Virus record (IMG/VR): IMGVR_UViG_3300050821_006219
Span: 1 to 23,551 of that record
Reading direction: 5' to 3' (one strand)
DNA: 23,551 nt
Source: a virus
The notes below the pieces were generated by a model. The model did not search any database, was not told the DNA's origin, and saw only the letters and a program-made list of their open reading frames with translations. The position numbers and the translations under genes were made by a program. Position 1 is the stretch's first letter. Each line of letters opens with the position of its first letter. Positions 6,128 through 12,215 of the stretch are shown here, piece after piece.

Positions 6128-6184
6128 TTTTGAAATCATGACCCGCAGCGGCCAGCCAAAACCCACTACTGCCGGGTAGCGCCC

Positions 6185-6679
6185 ATGTTGCGTTTCACGT
6201 GGAACGGCGCAGCGATGATCCCGACGAAGCTCCTGGCGGCGGTCAAGGCCTACGAGCCGGGCCGCCGGTACTGGCTTGAGGAGGTGAGCGACCGGAGCTG
6301 GATCAGCCACCGGCATGAGTTCGCATTCGTCGCCAATGCCTGGGACAATCTGCCTGAGGCGCTCGTCGAGACGTTCCCGACGAGCGAGCATTTGCGCAAA
6401 GCCGCGCTGATCGCCACCGGCTGGTATCGCGAGATGATCATCGAGGCTGGCAACGCGGCGGCGGCGCTGCGGGTCGCCGCCTACGCGCGCAGCAAGGACG
6501 AGTTCAGCCATGTCGTCACGCGCGGCCCGACGGTCATCGTGCGCTGGGCGCGCAGCCAGCGCATGCACGGCCAGGACCGGATGGACAAGGCCGAGTTCCA
6601 AAAGTCGAAAGACGACATCCTGCACTGGATCTCGCAATTGATCGGCGTCGATCCTGAGCGCCTCAGGGGGGCGGCGTGA
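6185..6679 (+). CDS. DUF1367-like phage protein
   Basis: This encodes 164 residues from the ATG at 6185; ATG at 6218 (MIPTKLLAAV) is possible. The layout EVSDRSWISHRHEFAFVANAW, NLPEALVETFPTSEHLRKAALI, GWYREMIIEAGNAAAALRVA, VVTRGPTVIVRWARSQRM and FQKSKDDILHWISQLIGVDP matches a common phage family resembling DUF1367, usually placed among recombination and replication genes. Biochemical function is unknown. There is no strong ribosome site. A 13-codon reading frame (6138-6179, MTRSGQPKPTTAG) with an AAGGAA upstream ends five bases before the start and might drive reinitiation. Its stop overlaps the HNH gene start (GTGA). Confidence 0.65.
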   Translation: MLRFTWNGAAMIPTKLLAAVKAYEPGRRYWLEEVSDRSWISHRHEFAFVANAWDNLPEALVETFPTSEHLRKAALIATGWYREMIIEAGNAAAALRVAAYARSKDEFSHVVTRGPTVIVRWARSQRMHGQDRMDKAEFQKSKDDILHWISQLIGVDPERLRGAA

Positions 6680-7026
6680 TCCGCATCGCGTTCTCGTCGG
6701 CCTCGAAGCGCGCCATCACGCTCCGCGCCACCGACTTGAAGGGGCGCATATGGTGCGAGCTGTGCGGCGTCGAGTGCTTGTCGCGCGCCGACTACGAGAT
6801 CGATCATGTGGTGGCCGAGGGCATCCTGCCCGCCAATGACAACCGGCCCCCGCTCACCGCCGAGGACGGAAAATTGTTGTGCCTGAAGTGTCACGACAAA
6901 AAGACTAGGCGCGACGTGCGCGAGATCTCCAAGACCAAACGCCTGGAGGGCAAGCACCGGCCCATCGACGGCGGCCCGACGGAGATCGCCCGGCGCTACC
7001 GCATCCGCCAGGAGCCCCACAGATGA
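6676..7026 (+). CDS. HNH endonuclease
   Basis: This encodes 116 residues starting at GTG 6676, overlapping the previous stop as GTGA. A zinc-supported HNH motif is visible: WCELCGVEC with Cys27 and Cys30, EIDHVVAEG with Asp43-His44, and LLCLKCHDKKTRRD with Cys69, Cys72 and His73. The final K-T-xx-D form is typical of phage HNH enzymes that nick or cut DNA, often linked to packaging or to early DNA metabolism. Length and motif spacing suit a free-standing single-domain HNH enzyme. It lies between the DUF1367-like gene and the small exported protein, with overlaps on both sides, so it is part of the same operon. Confidence 0.85.
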   Translation: MIRIAFSSASKRAITLRATDLKGRIWCELCGVECLSRADYEIDHVVAEGILPANDNRPPLTAEDGKLLCLKCHDKKTRRDVREISKTKRLEGKHRPIDGGPTEIARRYRIRQEPHR

Positions 7027-7466
7027 CCGTACGCGGCCTTTGGCTCGCTTTGGCTCTATTTGGCTCCGCGCCGACGGAGGCGGCGGCTCACTGCTATTCC
7101 CGCTGGCACTACCCCAGGCCGCAGCGGTGCCAAGTTGAAGGCCGAGTAGCGCGAGAGATGGCGCGCTGGCCTCAAGCGCCAAGTCGGCGAGTGGCGCAAA
7201 TAACCCCGACAGTCGGCGAGCAGGCTATTCTGCCATCATCTCCCCCCCTGCTGCGCCGACACAATCCCGAAAGGGGACACAACCCGACAAAATTTCGCGA
7301 AGTTCTGTCCCCCCTCGCCATATCAAATCAGGAACATGCTGCGAACAAACTAGGTATCCTCCTTCCCAGCCTCGCCAGCGCCGATCTCGACGGCGGCGAG
7401 GCGGATGAGCCCACCCGCGCAAAGGTCCTGCTACGGGCCGCCATGGAGGCGTTGGATGCCCACTAA
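7023..7466 (+). CDS. Small exported phage protein (AHCYSRWHYP type)
   Basis: This encodes 147 residues from an ATG overlapping the HNH stop (ATGA), with AGGAG about eight bases upstream. Residues 1-22 (MTVRGLWLALALFGSAPTEA plus AA) look like a cleavable signal peptide. Immediately after comes HCYSRWHYPRPQRC, a motif I recognise from small secreted proteins of alphaproteobacterial phages, with two Cys that could pair in the periplasm. The rest is Pro/Arg-rich with a helical end (RAKVLLRAAMEALDAH). Function is unknown. A role in the cell envelope or superinfection is possible. The middle is low in constraint, and the frame overlaps the next gene by 11 bp. Confidence 0.6.
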   Translation: MTVRGLWLALALFGSAPTEAAAHCYSRWHYPRPQRCQVEGRVAREMARWPQAPSRRVAQITPTVGEQAILPSSPPLLRRHNPERGHNPTKFREVLSPLAISNQEHAANKLGILLPSLASADLDGGEADEPTRAKVLLRAAMEALDAH

Positions 7467-7668
7467 GGTCAATGGTCCCCTGATCGAGGACTACAAGCGG
7501 GCGCTGAAGGCGGCGAAGTGGGCGGGCGTCAAGGCGGTGCGCATCGAAATCGGCCAGGGGGCTATTGTCCTGATCATGGATGATACTTATCTGGAGAAGT
7601 TGGCGTTGGGCCAACCTCCCGCACAGGAATTAAACGGGGAGGGGAAGCTGCCAAAGCCGAACTGGTAA
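7456..7668 (+). CDS. Small hypothetical phage protein
   Basis: This encodes 70 residues. I chose the ATG at 7456 because GGAGG (7445-7449) lies six bases upstream. An in-frame start at 7405 reads through the previous gene and is less likely. The sequence EDYKRALKAAKWAGVKAVRI then IEIGQGAIVLIMDDTYLEKL looks like a helix followed by two strands, a common small early phage fold, but I do not recognise a family. It ends about 10 bp before the integrase gene and is probably cotranscribed with it. Confidence 0.6.
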   Translation: MPTKVNGPLIEDYKRALKAAKWAGVKAVRIEIGQGAIVLIMDDTYLEKLALGQPPAQELNGEGKLPKPNW

Positions 7669-7678
7669 GGGACTGAAA

Positions 7679-8800
7679 ATGCAAACCGTTTCGCGTAAGC
7701 AGGACGACAACAACCATTGCACCCAGGCCTTTGGGCAGGGCCGCCGCAGGCCGAAAGGCCTGCACGCCGAAATCGACTTTCGCGGCAATCCGATCTGGAC
7801 CTATCGCGAAGGCCATGGGCCGCGCATCCGCATCAACGAGGCGTTCGGCACCCAGGCGTTCGAGGAGGCCTACTACAAGGCCCGCCTGACTTACGGCCAT
7901 GCCGATGCGCCCGTCGAGGCCCCGAAGCCGTTCGGCCTCGCGCCCACGAACCCCGCCTCGCTGGCGTGGCTGATCGACCAGTTCCTGCGCTCGCCGGGCC
8001 AGCGCCAGATGGCCGAGGGGACGCAGAAGCAGCGCCGCAACGTCCTGGGCCGGATCGCCAAGAAGAACGGCTCGGTTGCGTTCCGCGCGATCAACGACGA
8101 CTGGGTCAGGGGGCTGCGCGACCTGATCGCCGCCACCGGCAAGCTCACCGCCGCCAACGCCGCCATCGCCCATCTGAGGCTGGCGTTCGACTGGGCAATC
8201 GAGCAGAAGCACGTCGCCAAGAACCCCTGCGTCGGCGTCAAGGGCGTGAAGCACAAGGGCGGCACCAACCACGTCTGGAGCGACGCGGAGGCTTCCCGGT
8301 TCGAGCAGGCCTACCCGCTCGGCTCGCGCGAGCGGCTCGCCTACGCGCTCCTGCTCTACTCAGGCCAGCGCGGCGTCGACGTGGTCAAGATGGGCCGCCA
8401 GCACATCCACGCTGGCCTGCTGTCGGGGATCAGCGCGCAAAAGACCGGGAAGCCCATCGAGGTGCCGGTCCTGCCGGTCCTGCAGGAGGCCATCGACGCC
8501 TGCCAGGAGAAGGGCGACTTGACCTTCCTCCTCGATCCCAACACGGGCGCCCCGTTCGGGATCGAGCGGTTCGGCCGGTGGTTCCGCGCCGCCTGCGACA
8601 AGGTGGACGTGCCGAACTGCACGCCGCACGGCCTCAGGCACCTGGGCGCCACCCGCTTGGCGTCAAACGGCTGCAAGCACCAGACGCTGCAGGCGATCTA
8701 TGGGTGGAATTTGCAGACGGCGATCCGCTACACCCAGACCGCCGAACACGCCGCCACCGCGAAGGCCGAAATCCACCTCTTGGCCAAGCGCGCAGCGTGA
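7679..8800 (+). CDS. int: Tyrosine recombinase (phage integrase)
   Basis: This encodes 373 residues. A short N-terminal region (GLHAEIDFRGNPIWTYREGH then RIRINEAFGTQAFEEAYYKA) resembles integrase arm-binding segments. A SAM-like core-binding domain spans about 93-183, and the catalytic domain follows. Catalytic residues visible are Arg231 in SGQRGVDVVKM, Lys255 in AQKTGKPIEV, His317 and Arg320 in TPHGLRHLGATRLA, Trp343 in the HxxR-downstream position (YGWNLQ, usually His or Trp), and the nucleophile Tyr351 in IRYTQ. It should integrate and excise the phage chromosome. No excisionase gene is obvious. The stop overlaps the DUF3846 gene (GTGA). Confidence 0.92.
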   Translation: MQTVSRKQDDNNHCTQAFGQGRRRPKGLHAEIDFRGNPIWTYREGHGPRIRINEAFGTQAFEEAYYKARLTYGHADAPVEAPKPFGLAPTNPASLAWLIDQFLRSPGQRQMAEGTQKQRRNVLGRIAKKNGSVAFRAINDDWVRGLRDLIAATGKLTAANAAIAHLRLAFDWAIEQKHVAKNPCVGVKGVKHKGGTNHVWSDAEASRFEQAYPLGSRERLAYALLLYSGQRGVDVVKMGRQHIHAGLLSGISAQKTGKPIEVPVLPVLQEAIDACQEKGDLTFLLDPNTGAPFGIERFGRWFRAACDKVDVPNCTPHGLRHLGATRLASNGCKHQTLQAIYGWNLQTAIRYTQTAEHAATAKAEIHLLAKRAA

Positions 8801-9108
8801 GGGGCGTCCTCACCATCATCCAGGTCGACGGGGCCGTCAGTTCGGAAGAGCTGGCGGCCCCGCCTGCTTTGGAGGACCTCCAGGGCGGCGTAGGCGGCTA
8901 CATCGAGCTGGTCCCATACTTCACCAAGTACAAGGGCAGGCCGTGCGTGGCCTTCTGCGACGAGGACGGCAAGCGCAAGGGCCTCCCCGTCAACCAGCGC
9001 GCCACCTCTCTCTGGCACGCCCTGGTGGCTGCTCTGCGTGGCCGCGATGTCCTCGTCGGCCCCATCGTGATCATAACCGGCGACCGCGAACTCATGGAGG
9101 AGCTGTGA
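8797..9108 (+). CDS. DUF3846-domain protein
   Basis: This encodes 103 residues from a GTG overlapping the integrase stop. The family pattern is clear: LEDLQGGVGGYIELVPY, then CDEDGKRKGLPVNQRATSLW, then DVLVGPIVIITGD. DUF3846 proteins typically read LQxxVGGYIExVP ... NExGxxxxLPxNxxAT ... GxxVV and occur in phages and plasmids, sometimes next to anti-restriction genes. Function is unknown. An insertion (FTKYKGRPCVAF) between the first two blocks gives a slightly long form. The final codons overlap the zinc-ribbon gene start (TGATG). The family suggests an early accessory role. That is inference. Confidence 0.7.
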   Translation: MRGVLTIIQVDGAVSSEELAAPPALEDLQGGVGGYIELVPYFTKYKGRPCVAFCDEDGKRKGLPVNQRATSLWHALVAALRGRDVLVGPIVIITGDRELMEEL

Positions 9109-9437
9109 TGCCCAAGCGAAAGCCAGACCCCAACTGCTGCCTCTGTGGACTGCCCTACGAGCGGATCGGCAACAACCCGGCGCCGCTCGCGCAGAAGGGG
9201 CGCTGCTGCGACGCCTGCAACGAGGTCGTCATCGGAGCGCGCATCGATCCGAAGGGGGCCTTGGCCGAGGTCTCGCGCATCGAGGCGGCGCTGCTGCGCA
9301 TCAACTCCGCGCCGTTGCGCGAGATCGCCATCGCCGCGATGTGCGCCGCGCACGGCCCCGATCTATGGGCCATGCGCAAGGGCGGGAGGGCGCTGCTCAG
9401 AGAGCGGATTGAAGCTCACGAACACGACGGCGAGTGA
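9108..9437 (+). CDS. Small zinc-ribbon phage protein
   Basis: This encodes 109 residues. The ATG overlaps the previous stop (TGATG) behind a GGAGG site. The N-terminal half holds two cysteine pairs, CCLCGLPYERIGNNPAPLAQ and then GRCCDACNEVVIGARI, a layout I know from phage proteins (CCxCGxPxxGxGNNPxPxxxxGRCCxxCN), presumably a treble-clef or ribbon zinc site. The C-terminal half is helical (EVSRIEAALLRI and IAIAAMCAAHGPDL). The role is unknown. Nucleic-acid or protein binding is likely. The last 41 bp overlap the end of the opposite-strand PEP-CTERM gene, with both frames intact. Confidence 0.7.
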   Translation: MPKRKPDPNCCLCGLPYERIGNNPAPLAQKGRCCDACNEVVIGARIDPKGALAEVSRIEAALLRINSAPLREIAIAAMCAAHGPDLWAMRKGGRALLRERIEAHEHDGE

Positions 9438-10122
9438 AGCTCCCCCAGGCCATCGCGACCGCGCCGATGATCAGCATCGCCCAGGTCGACGGCTCAGGCA
9501 CGCCGGTCGTCATCGACTGGTTGAAGCCGGTGACTGACCCATCAGCCCGCAACGCCAAGGCTGCTCCTTCGGTCATGCTGAACGGCGCGGAGGCGTCGAA
9601 GGCGGCGAGCCTGGAGCCAGAGAAGCTGTCGGGATCGGTGACCGCATGGCCGCTCACCGTCTCAAGCAGAGAGCCCGGCGTGTTGGTGGGGTTCGCCCCT
9701 TGCGTGTCGGTCACGTCGGCCCAGAACTTCAGCGTGCTGTCGGGGGCGCCGACGTTGGCGTTGAAGGTCAGCGAACCGGAGTTGCGGACGAAGCTGACCG
9801 GCGCGGTGAAGCCCGTGTCGCTGGCGAGCAGCGTGACGGTGATCGGCACGCCGAGCGTGTCCTCGATGTTGCTCGACGAGAGCTGCAGCGAGTTGTGCGC
9901 CCCGAAGGTCGACTGGGTGAGCGTGAGCTGGACGAACGCGCCGCCGACGGTCGTGTCGACGGTGAGCAGGTTGTTGGCCCCGCCCGACTGGTCGCACGAC
10001 AGCTCGCCGTCGAAGCAGGTGAAGGTCGAGCCGCCAGACCCGATGCTGAGTTGCAGGCGGGCGTGGGCGGGCGCGGCGCCGAAGGCGAGCGCGAGCGCGG
10101 TGGTCAGAAGGAGAGTTTTCAT
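9397..10122 (-). CDS. PEP-CTERM sorting-domain exported protein (probable cargo gene)
   Basis: This encodes 241 residues. I chose the ATG at 10122 because it begins a clear signal peptide (MKTLLLTTALALAFGAAPAH ending at ARLQ); the frame extends upstream to 10212 without need. Two cysteines (FTCFDGELSCDQ) follow, then a Ser/Thr-rich beta-sandwich-like body. The C-terminus is a full PEP-CTERM tail: VPEPSTWAM (PEP at 209-211), a hydrophobic segment LIIGAVAMAWGSF, and an Arg cluster TRRRVRE. In bacteria such proteins are processed by exosortase and placed in or outside the envelope, usually beside exopolysaccharide. Finding one inside phage genes suggests lysogenic conversion. It has its own upstream space and a hairpin at 10199-10228 that may isolate it. 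Confidence 0.85.
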   Translation of the reverse strand: MKTLLLTTALALAFGAAPAHARLQLSIGSGGSTFTCFDGELSCDQSGGANNLLTVDTTVGGAFVQLTLTQSTFGAHNSLQLSSSNIEDTLGVPITVTLLASDTGFTAPVSFVRNSGSLTFNANVGAPDSTLKFWADVTDTQGANPTNTPGSLLETVSGHAVTDPDSFSGSRLAAFDASAPFSMTEGAALALRADGSVTGFNQSMTTGVPEPSTWAMLIIGAVAMAWGSFTRRRVRELQSAL

Positions 10123-10198
10123 GATGAAGAGCCCCTGGTCGAAGCGGTCGAACAATGCTCGACTGTAGCTGTTCGTCATGACAAGGGCGAGAACTATA

Positions 10199-10228
10199 AA
10201 ATCCCGCACCAAAAACCGTGCGGGATTT
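10199..10228. terminator. Perfect 11-bp hairpin in the control gap
   Basis: AAATCCCGCAC (10199-10209) and GTGCGGGATTT (10218-10228) are exact inverse copies around an 8-base loop, CAAAAACC. The A/T-flanked, GC-centred stem looks like an intrinsic, possibly bidirectional terminator, with ATTTCAG after it on the plus strand. On the reverse strand it would block transcription from reaching the PEP-CTERM gene, leaving that gene to its own promoter inside 10123-10198. Confidence 0.6.
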
Positions 10229-10410
10229 ATTTCAGTAAGAGGTTGTTTTCATTGAGGGCAGTTTGGGCTGCGGATTTAAACGCTAAAGCTGACAATCGAG
10301 AGAAAACAAGGGCTTAAGCAAAAATCTCCCGCACATCGCCCTAAGCAAATCCCTACGGCCCCAGCCTCGAAATCCCGCACCTTGGCCCGTGGGCGCAAAT
10401 CTTTGGCCCG
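10199..10410 (+). repeat. Iteron-like AAATC(T)CCCGCAC motifs in a gene-free stretch
   Basis: The stretch 10123-10478 has no gene and is more A/T-rich than its surroundings. The motif AAATCCCGCACC occurs exactly at 10199-10210 and 10370-10381, as AAATCTCCCGCAC at 10322-10334, and in weaker forms at 10347 (AAATCCCTACGG) and 10397 (AAATCTTTGGCCCG). TTGGCCC also recurs at 10382, 10403 and 10447. Such direct repeats could be arm-type recombinase sites, operators or iterons. Nothing chooses between these. Confidence 0.4.
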
Positions 10411-10445
10411 CATTAGCATGGCGCTACGCGGGCGACGTGTTATAT

Positions 10446-10477
10446 GTTGGCCCAAGGACAACATAGGAAGGGCCAAC
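10446..10477 (+). promoter_or_regulatory. Leader hairpin covering the ribosome site of the 10479 gene
   Basis: GTTGGCCC (10446-10453) and GGGCCAAC (10470-10477) are perfect inverse copies. The right arm ends one base before the ATG at 10479, and the loop contains the start of the GGAAGG ribosome site (about 10466-10471). When folded, the RNA would partly hide the ribosome site, so translation of the small operon may be controlled by this structure or by a protein binding it. Confidence 0.45.
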
Positions 10478-10478
10478 G

Positions 10479-10784
10479 ATGACCGCGTACTACGTGGCGG
10501 CGGGCAACCGCTACTTTTGGCAAACCCTCGGCGTTCAGGCGACGAGCGCCGACGCCGCAGCCGAGGCGTTCCGCGCCTACCTCGCCGCGCCCGCGCAGCA
10601 GACGGCCGAGGCCTACGAGCTGGAGCAGGCCGAGCAATTCGGGTCCGACGGCTCCGAGGGCGAACTCGACCGCGCGAGCTACGTCTACGACTTCGACGAC
10701 GGCATCATCGAGGAGTGCGACGAGCCCGACGCGCCCAAGGTCGGCGAGACTGTGCGCATGCTCGACAGCGGAGGGAACGGCTGA
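10479..10784 (+). CDS. Small acidic hypothetical phage protein
   Basis: This encodes 101 residues from the ATG at 10479, behind GGAAGG. The N-terminal half begins MTAYYVAAGNRYFWQTLGVQ and looks like a small folded unit. The C-terminal half is strongly acidic (YELEQAEQFGSDGSEGELDR, YDFDDGIIEECDEPDAP). I recognise no family. Such acidity is seen in DNA-mimic anti-host proteins among others, but nothing specific supports that. The gene is first of a small forward operon, and its stop overlaps the next ATG (TGATG). Confidence 0.6.
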   Translation: MTAYYVAAGNRYFWQTLGVQATSADAAAEAFRAYLAAPAQQTAEAYELEQAEQFGSDGSEGELDRASYVYDFDDGIIEECDEPDAPKVGETVRMLDSGGNG

Positions 10785-11002
10785 TGGCTCTCCAATTAGG
10801 CGCGCTCCGCGAGGCGCTGCTCGACGCGGGCGCGAGTACGGAGAAGGCCGACAAGGCCTCCGAGGAATTAGCCGGATACGACAGCGACCTCAAACTGCTG
10901 AAATGGATGGTCGGCGGGCTCTACGCCGTGCTGGTTGGCCTCGGTCTGCCCGCTCTGTGGCTGCTGCTGCGCCTCGCGGCGAAAGCGGGGGCGCTACCGT
11001 GA
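10784..11002 (+). CDS. Small phage membrane protein with N-terminal helix
   Basis: This encodes 72 residues. The pattern LGALREALLDAGASTEKADK, then ASEELAGYDSDLKLLKWMVG, then one transmembrane helix (GGLYAVLVGLGLPALWLLLRL), matches a frequent phage and prophage type (an LxxALxxAGxxxxxAxxAAEE helix, then an LKLLKWM-TM end). It should be anchored in the inner membrane with the helix on the cytoplasmic side. Function is unsettled. It could be a holin-like or regulatory membrane protein. It is coupled to the previous gene by TGATG and followed by pentamer array 4. Confidence 0.65.
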   Translation: MALQLGALREALLDAGASTEKADKASEELAGYDSDLKLLKWMVGGLYAVLVGLGLPALWLLLRLAAKAGALP

Positions 11003-11014
11003 TAACGCCCCCAC

Positions 11015-11104
11015 TCGCCGTGCCGAGCCAGCCGATGCCTCGCAGCTCCGCGCGCCGCCTAGCAGCGCCTTGCCGCTCCTGGCCGCGCCGTGCCAGCCAT
11101 GCGC
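11015..11104 (-). repeat. Pentanucleotide array 4 (GGCNN on reverse strand, about 18 units)
   Basis: On the plus strand, units of the form NNGCC (TCGCC, GTGCC, GAGCC, ATGCC, then GCGCC, TTGCC, TGGCC, GCGCC, GTGCC) keep one 5-bp phase over about 90 bp. A few units are degenerate (AGCCG, GCTCC, TAGCA, AGCCA). The array is looser than arrays 1-3. The G-rich strand is opposite to the genes at 10479-11293. It fills most of the gap between the 72-residue and 44-residue membrane protein genes. Confidence 0.7.
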
Positions 11105-11158
11105 CGCCCTACGGACTGCGCCGTTAGAAGTTAGCCCCCTGACAACTGGAGATCAACC

Positions 11159-11293
11159 ATGCAAACCATCGCGACCATCGTCATCGTCATCGCTTGCTTA
11201 GGCACTGCGCTGGCCGGGATCGTTTGGGCGGTCCAGATCTGCAGGAACTGGCTCCAACGCGCGACGGCGCTAATACGGCAGCATTGCCCTTAG
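11159..11293 (+). CDS. 44-residue single-span membrane protein
   Basis: The ATG at 11159 has GGAG seven bases upstream and the frame ends at TAG 11291-11293. Translation gives MQTIATIVIVIACLGTALAG, then IVWAVQICRNWLQRATALIR and QHCP. One long hydrophobic segment (residues 4-27) is followed by a basic tail, so the protein should insert in the inner membrane with the tail in the cytoplasm. Size and topology suit a small holin, a superinfection-exclusion peptide or a lysis accessory, but no family is recognisable. It follows the other small membrane protein and overlaps the convergent late gene by 24 bp. Confidence 0.55.
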   Translation: MQTIATIVIVIACLGTALAGIVWAVQICRNWLQRATALIRQHCP

Positions 11294-12214
11294 GTTTTGC
11301 AACGCGGTCTGGGCGTTGCCCCAGTTCGGGGACGCCGCCAAGTTCCCCAAGTTCTGGCCAGCGTCTGTCTGGGCTGCGGCTGGCTGTCCGCCGATAATCA
11401 CCTGCTGGATAGCCTGCTTAAGCCAAGGTGGCGGATCGGGTATGGAGCTGATCACGTTGCCTGCCTTTTCGGCGAAAGGCTTCACGAAGTTCTCGCTGAA
11501 TTTGTCGGCCATCCACCCCGTTCCAAAGTCGCCGCCGACTTTGTAGCCAATTCCCGCTGGGGCCTTCTCGATCCCATAGCGTACAATCGGGGCGACACTG
11601 CTTGGCTTCACGCCGCCGAGGATCTTGGCCGCCACGCCCGTCTCAGCGCCCGTGCGCGCGTCGGCGCCGATGGTCGACCAATCGTTCCCCTGGTTGAAGC
11701 TCGACAGCCCTCGATCTACGACGCCCTGCACGATTGGGCCGCCGAACCTGTTCAGCAACATATCTGGCGGCGTGAACTGAGCGCCGATGTCAGCGATGGC
11801 CTTCTGTGCTGGCGGCATCTGCGCGTCCATCTTCTGACGCTGGGCGCGCAGCGTCACCAAGTCGCCGCCGCCCACCGCCGACGTGATTGGATCGGCGGCG
11901 TTTTTGAGGACGTTGTTGGTGAAGCGGTCGACGATGTTGTGTTCCCCCTGCGAGCCAGGACCCCAGCCAGGGCCGAACACTGACCAGAAATTGCCCCCCG
12001 GCGGCGGATAGGACACGCCCGGCGTCCCCCGGTTCGTCAATCCAAAATGAAACTGCCCCAGATCGAAGCCGCCGGGGGCCGGGGCGTTGGGATCGGCGCT
12101 CGATTGCGGAGGAGGCGGGGCAGACGCCTTCGGTGCAGCAGCCGTCTGTGGCGCCGCAGGCGCGGCAGGCGTCTCGCGGGTTCTGAAATGCTCCTCGCCG
12201 GAAAATGCGCCCAT
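11270..12214 (-). CDS. Low-complexity probable virion protein, last gene of the late operon
   Basis: This encodes 314 residues. The N-terminal 60 or so are Ala/Pro-rich (PAAPAAPQTAAAPKASAPPP). The centre has helical and Gly-rich parts (NIVDRFTNNVLKNAADPITS, LRAQRQKMDAQMPPAQKAIA). The end is helical (WLKQAIQQVIIGGQPAAAQT, AQTALQNLRAMLPY). I recognise no family. Its place after the tail hub and virion hydrolase genes, in the position of P22-type ejection proteins, suggests a virion or ejection role. ATG at 12214 lies one base after the previous stop. The 3' end overlaps the convergent 44-residue gene. Confidence 0.6.
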   Translation of the reverse strand: MGAFSGEEHFRTRETPAAPAAPQTAAAPKASAPPPPQSSADPNAPAPGGFDLGQFHFGLTNRGTPGVSYPPPGGNFWSVFGPGWGPGSQGEHNIVDRFTNNVLKNAADPITSAVGGGDLVTLRAQRQKMDAQMPPAQKAIADIGAQFTPPDMLLNRFGGPIVQGVVDRGLSSFNQGNDWSTIGADARTGAETGVAAKILGGVKPSSVAPIVRYGIEKAPAGIGYKVGGDFGTGWMADKFSENFVKPFAEKAGNVISSIPDPPPWLKQAIQQVIIGGQPAAAQTDAGQNLGNLAASPNWGNAQTALQNLRAMLPY

Positions 12215-12215
12215 C

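Noticed and set aside
7717-8796. Long forward frame overlapping the integrase (part of a 463-codon frame)
   Set aside because: The Arg/Ala/Pro-rich translation is an out-of-frame shadow of the integrase. Only its end (8797-9108) is real, as the DUF3846 gene.
8801-9437. attP core directly after the integrase
   Set aside because: The integrase is followed by overlapping coding genes, and no suitable core or tRNA-like sequence is visible there.
9434-10168. 244-codon forward frame opposite the PEP-CTERM gene
   Set aside because: The reverse frame has a signal peptide and complete PEP-CTERM tail. The forward one is its antisense shadow.
9397-10480. Prophage-host boundary at the PEP-CTERM gene
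   Set aside because: Phage-type genes continue on both sides (zinc-ribbon and integrase on the left, late operon on the right), so a cargo gene is the simpler reading.
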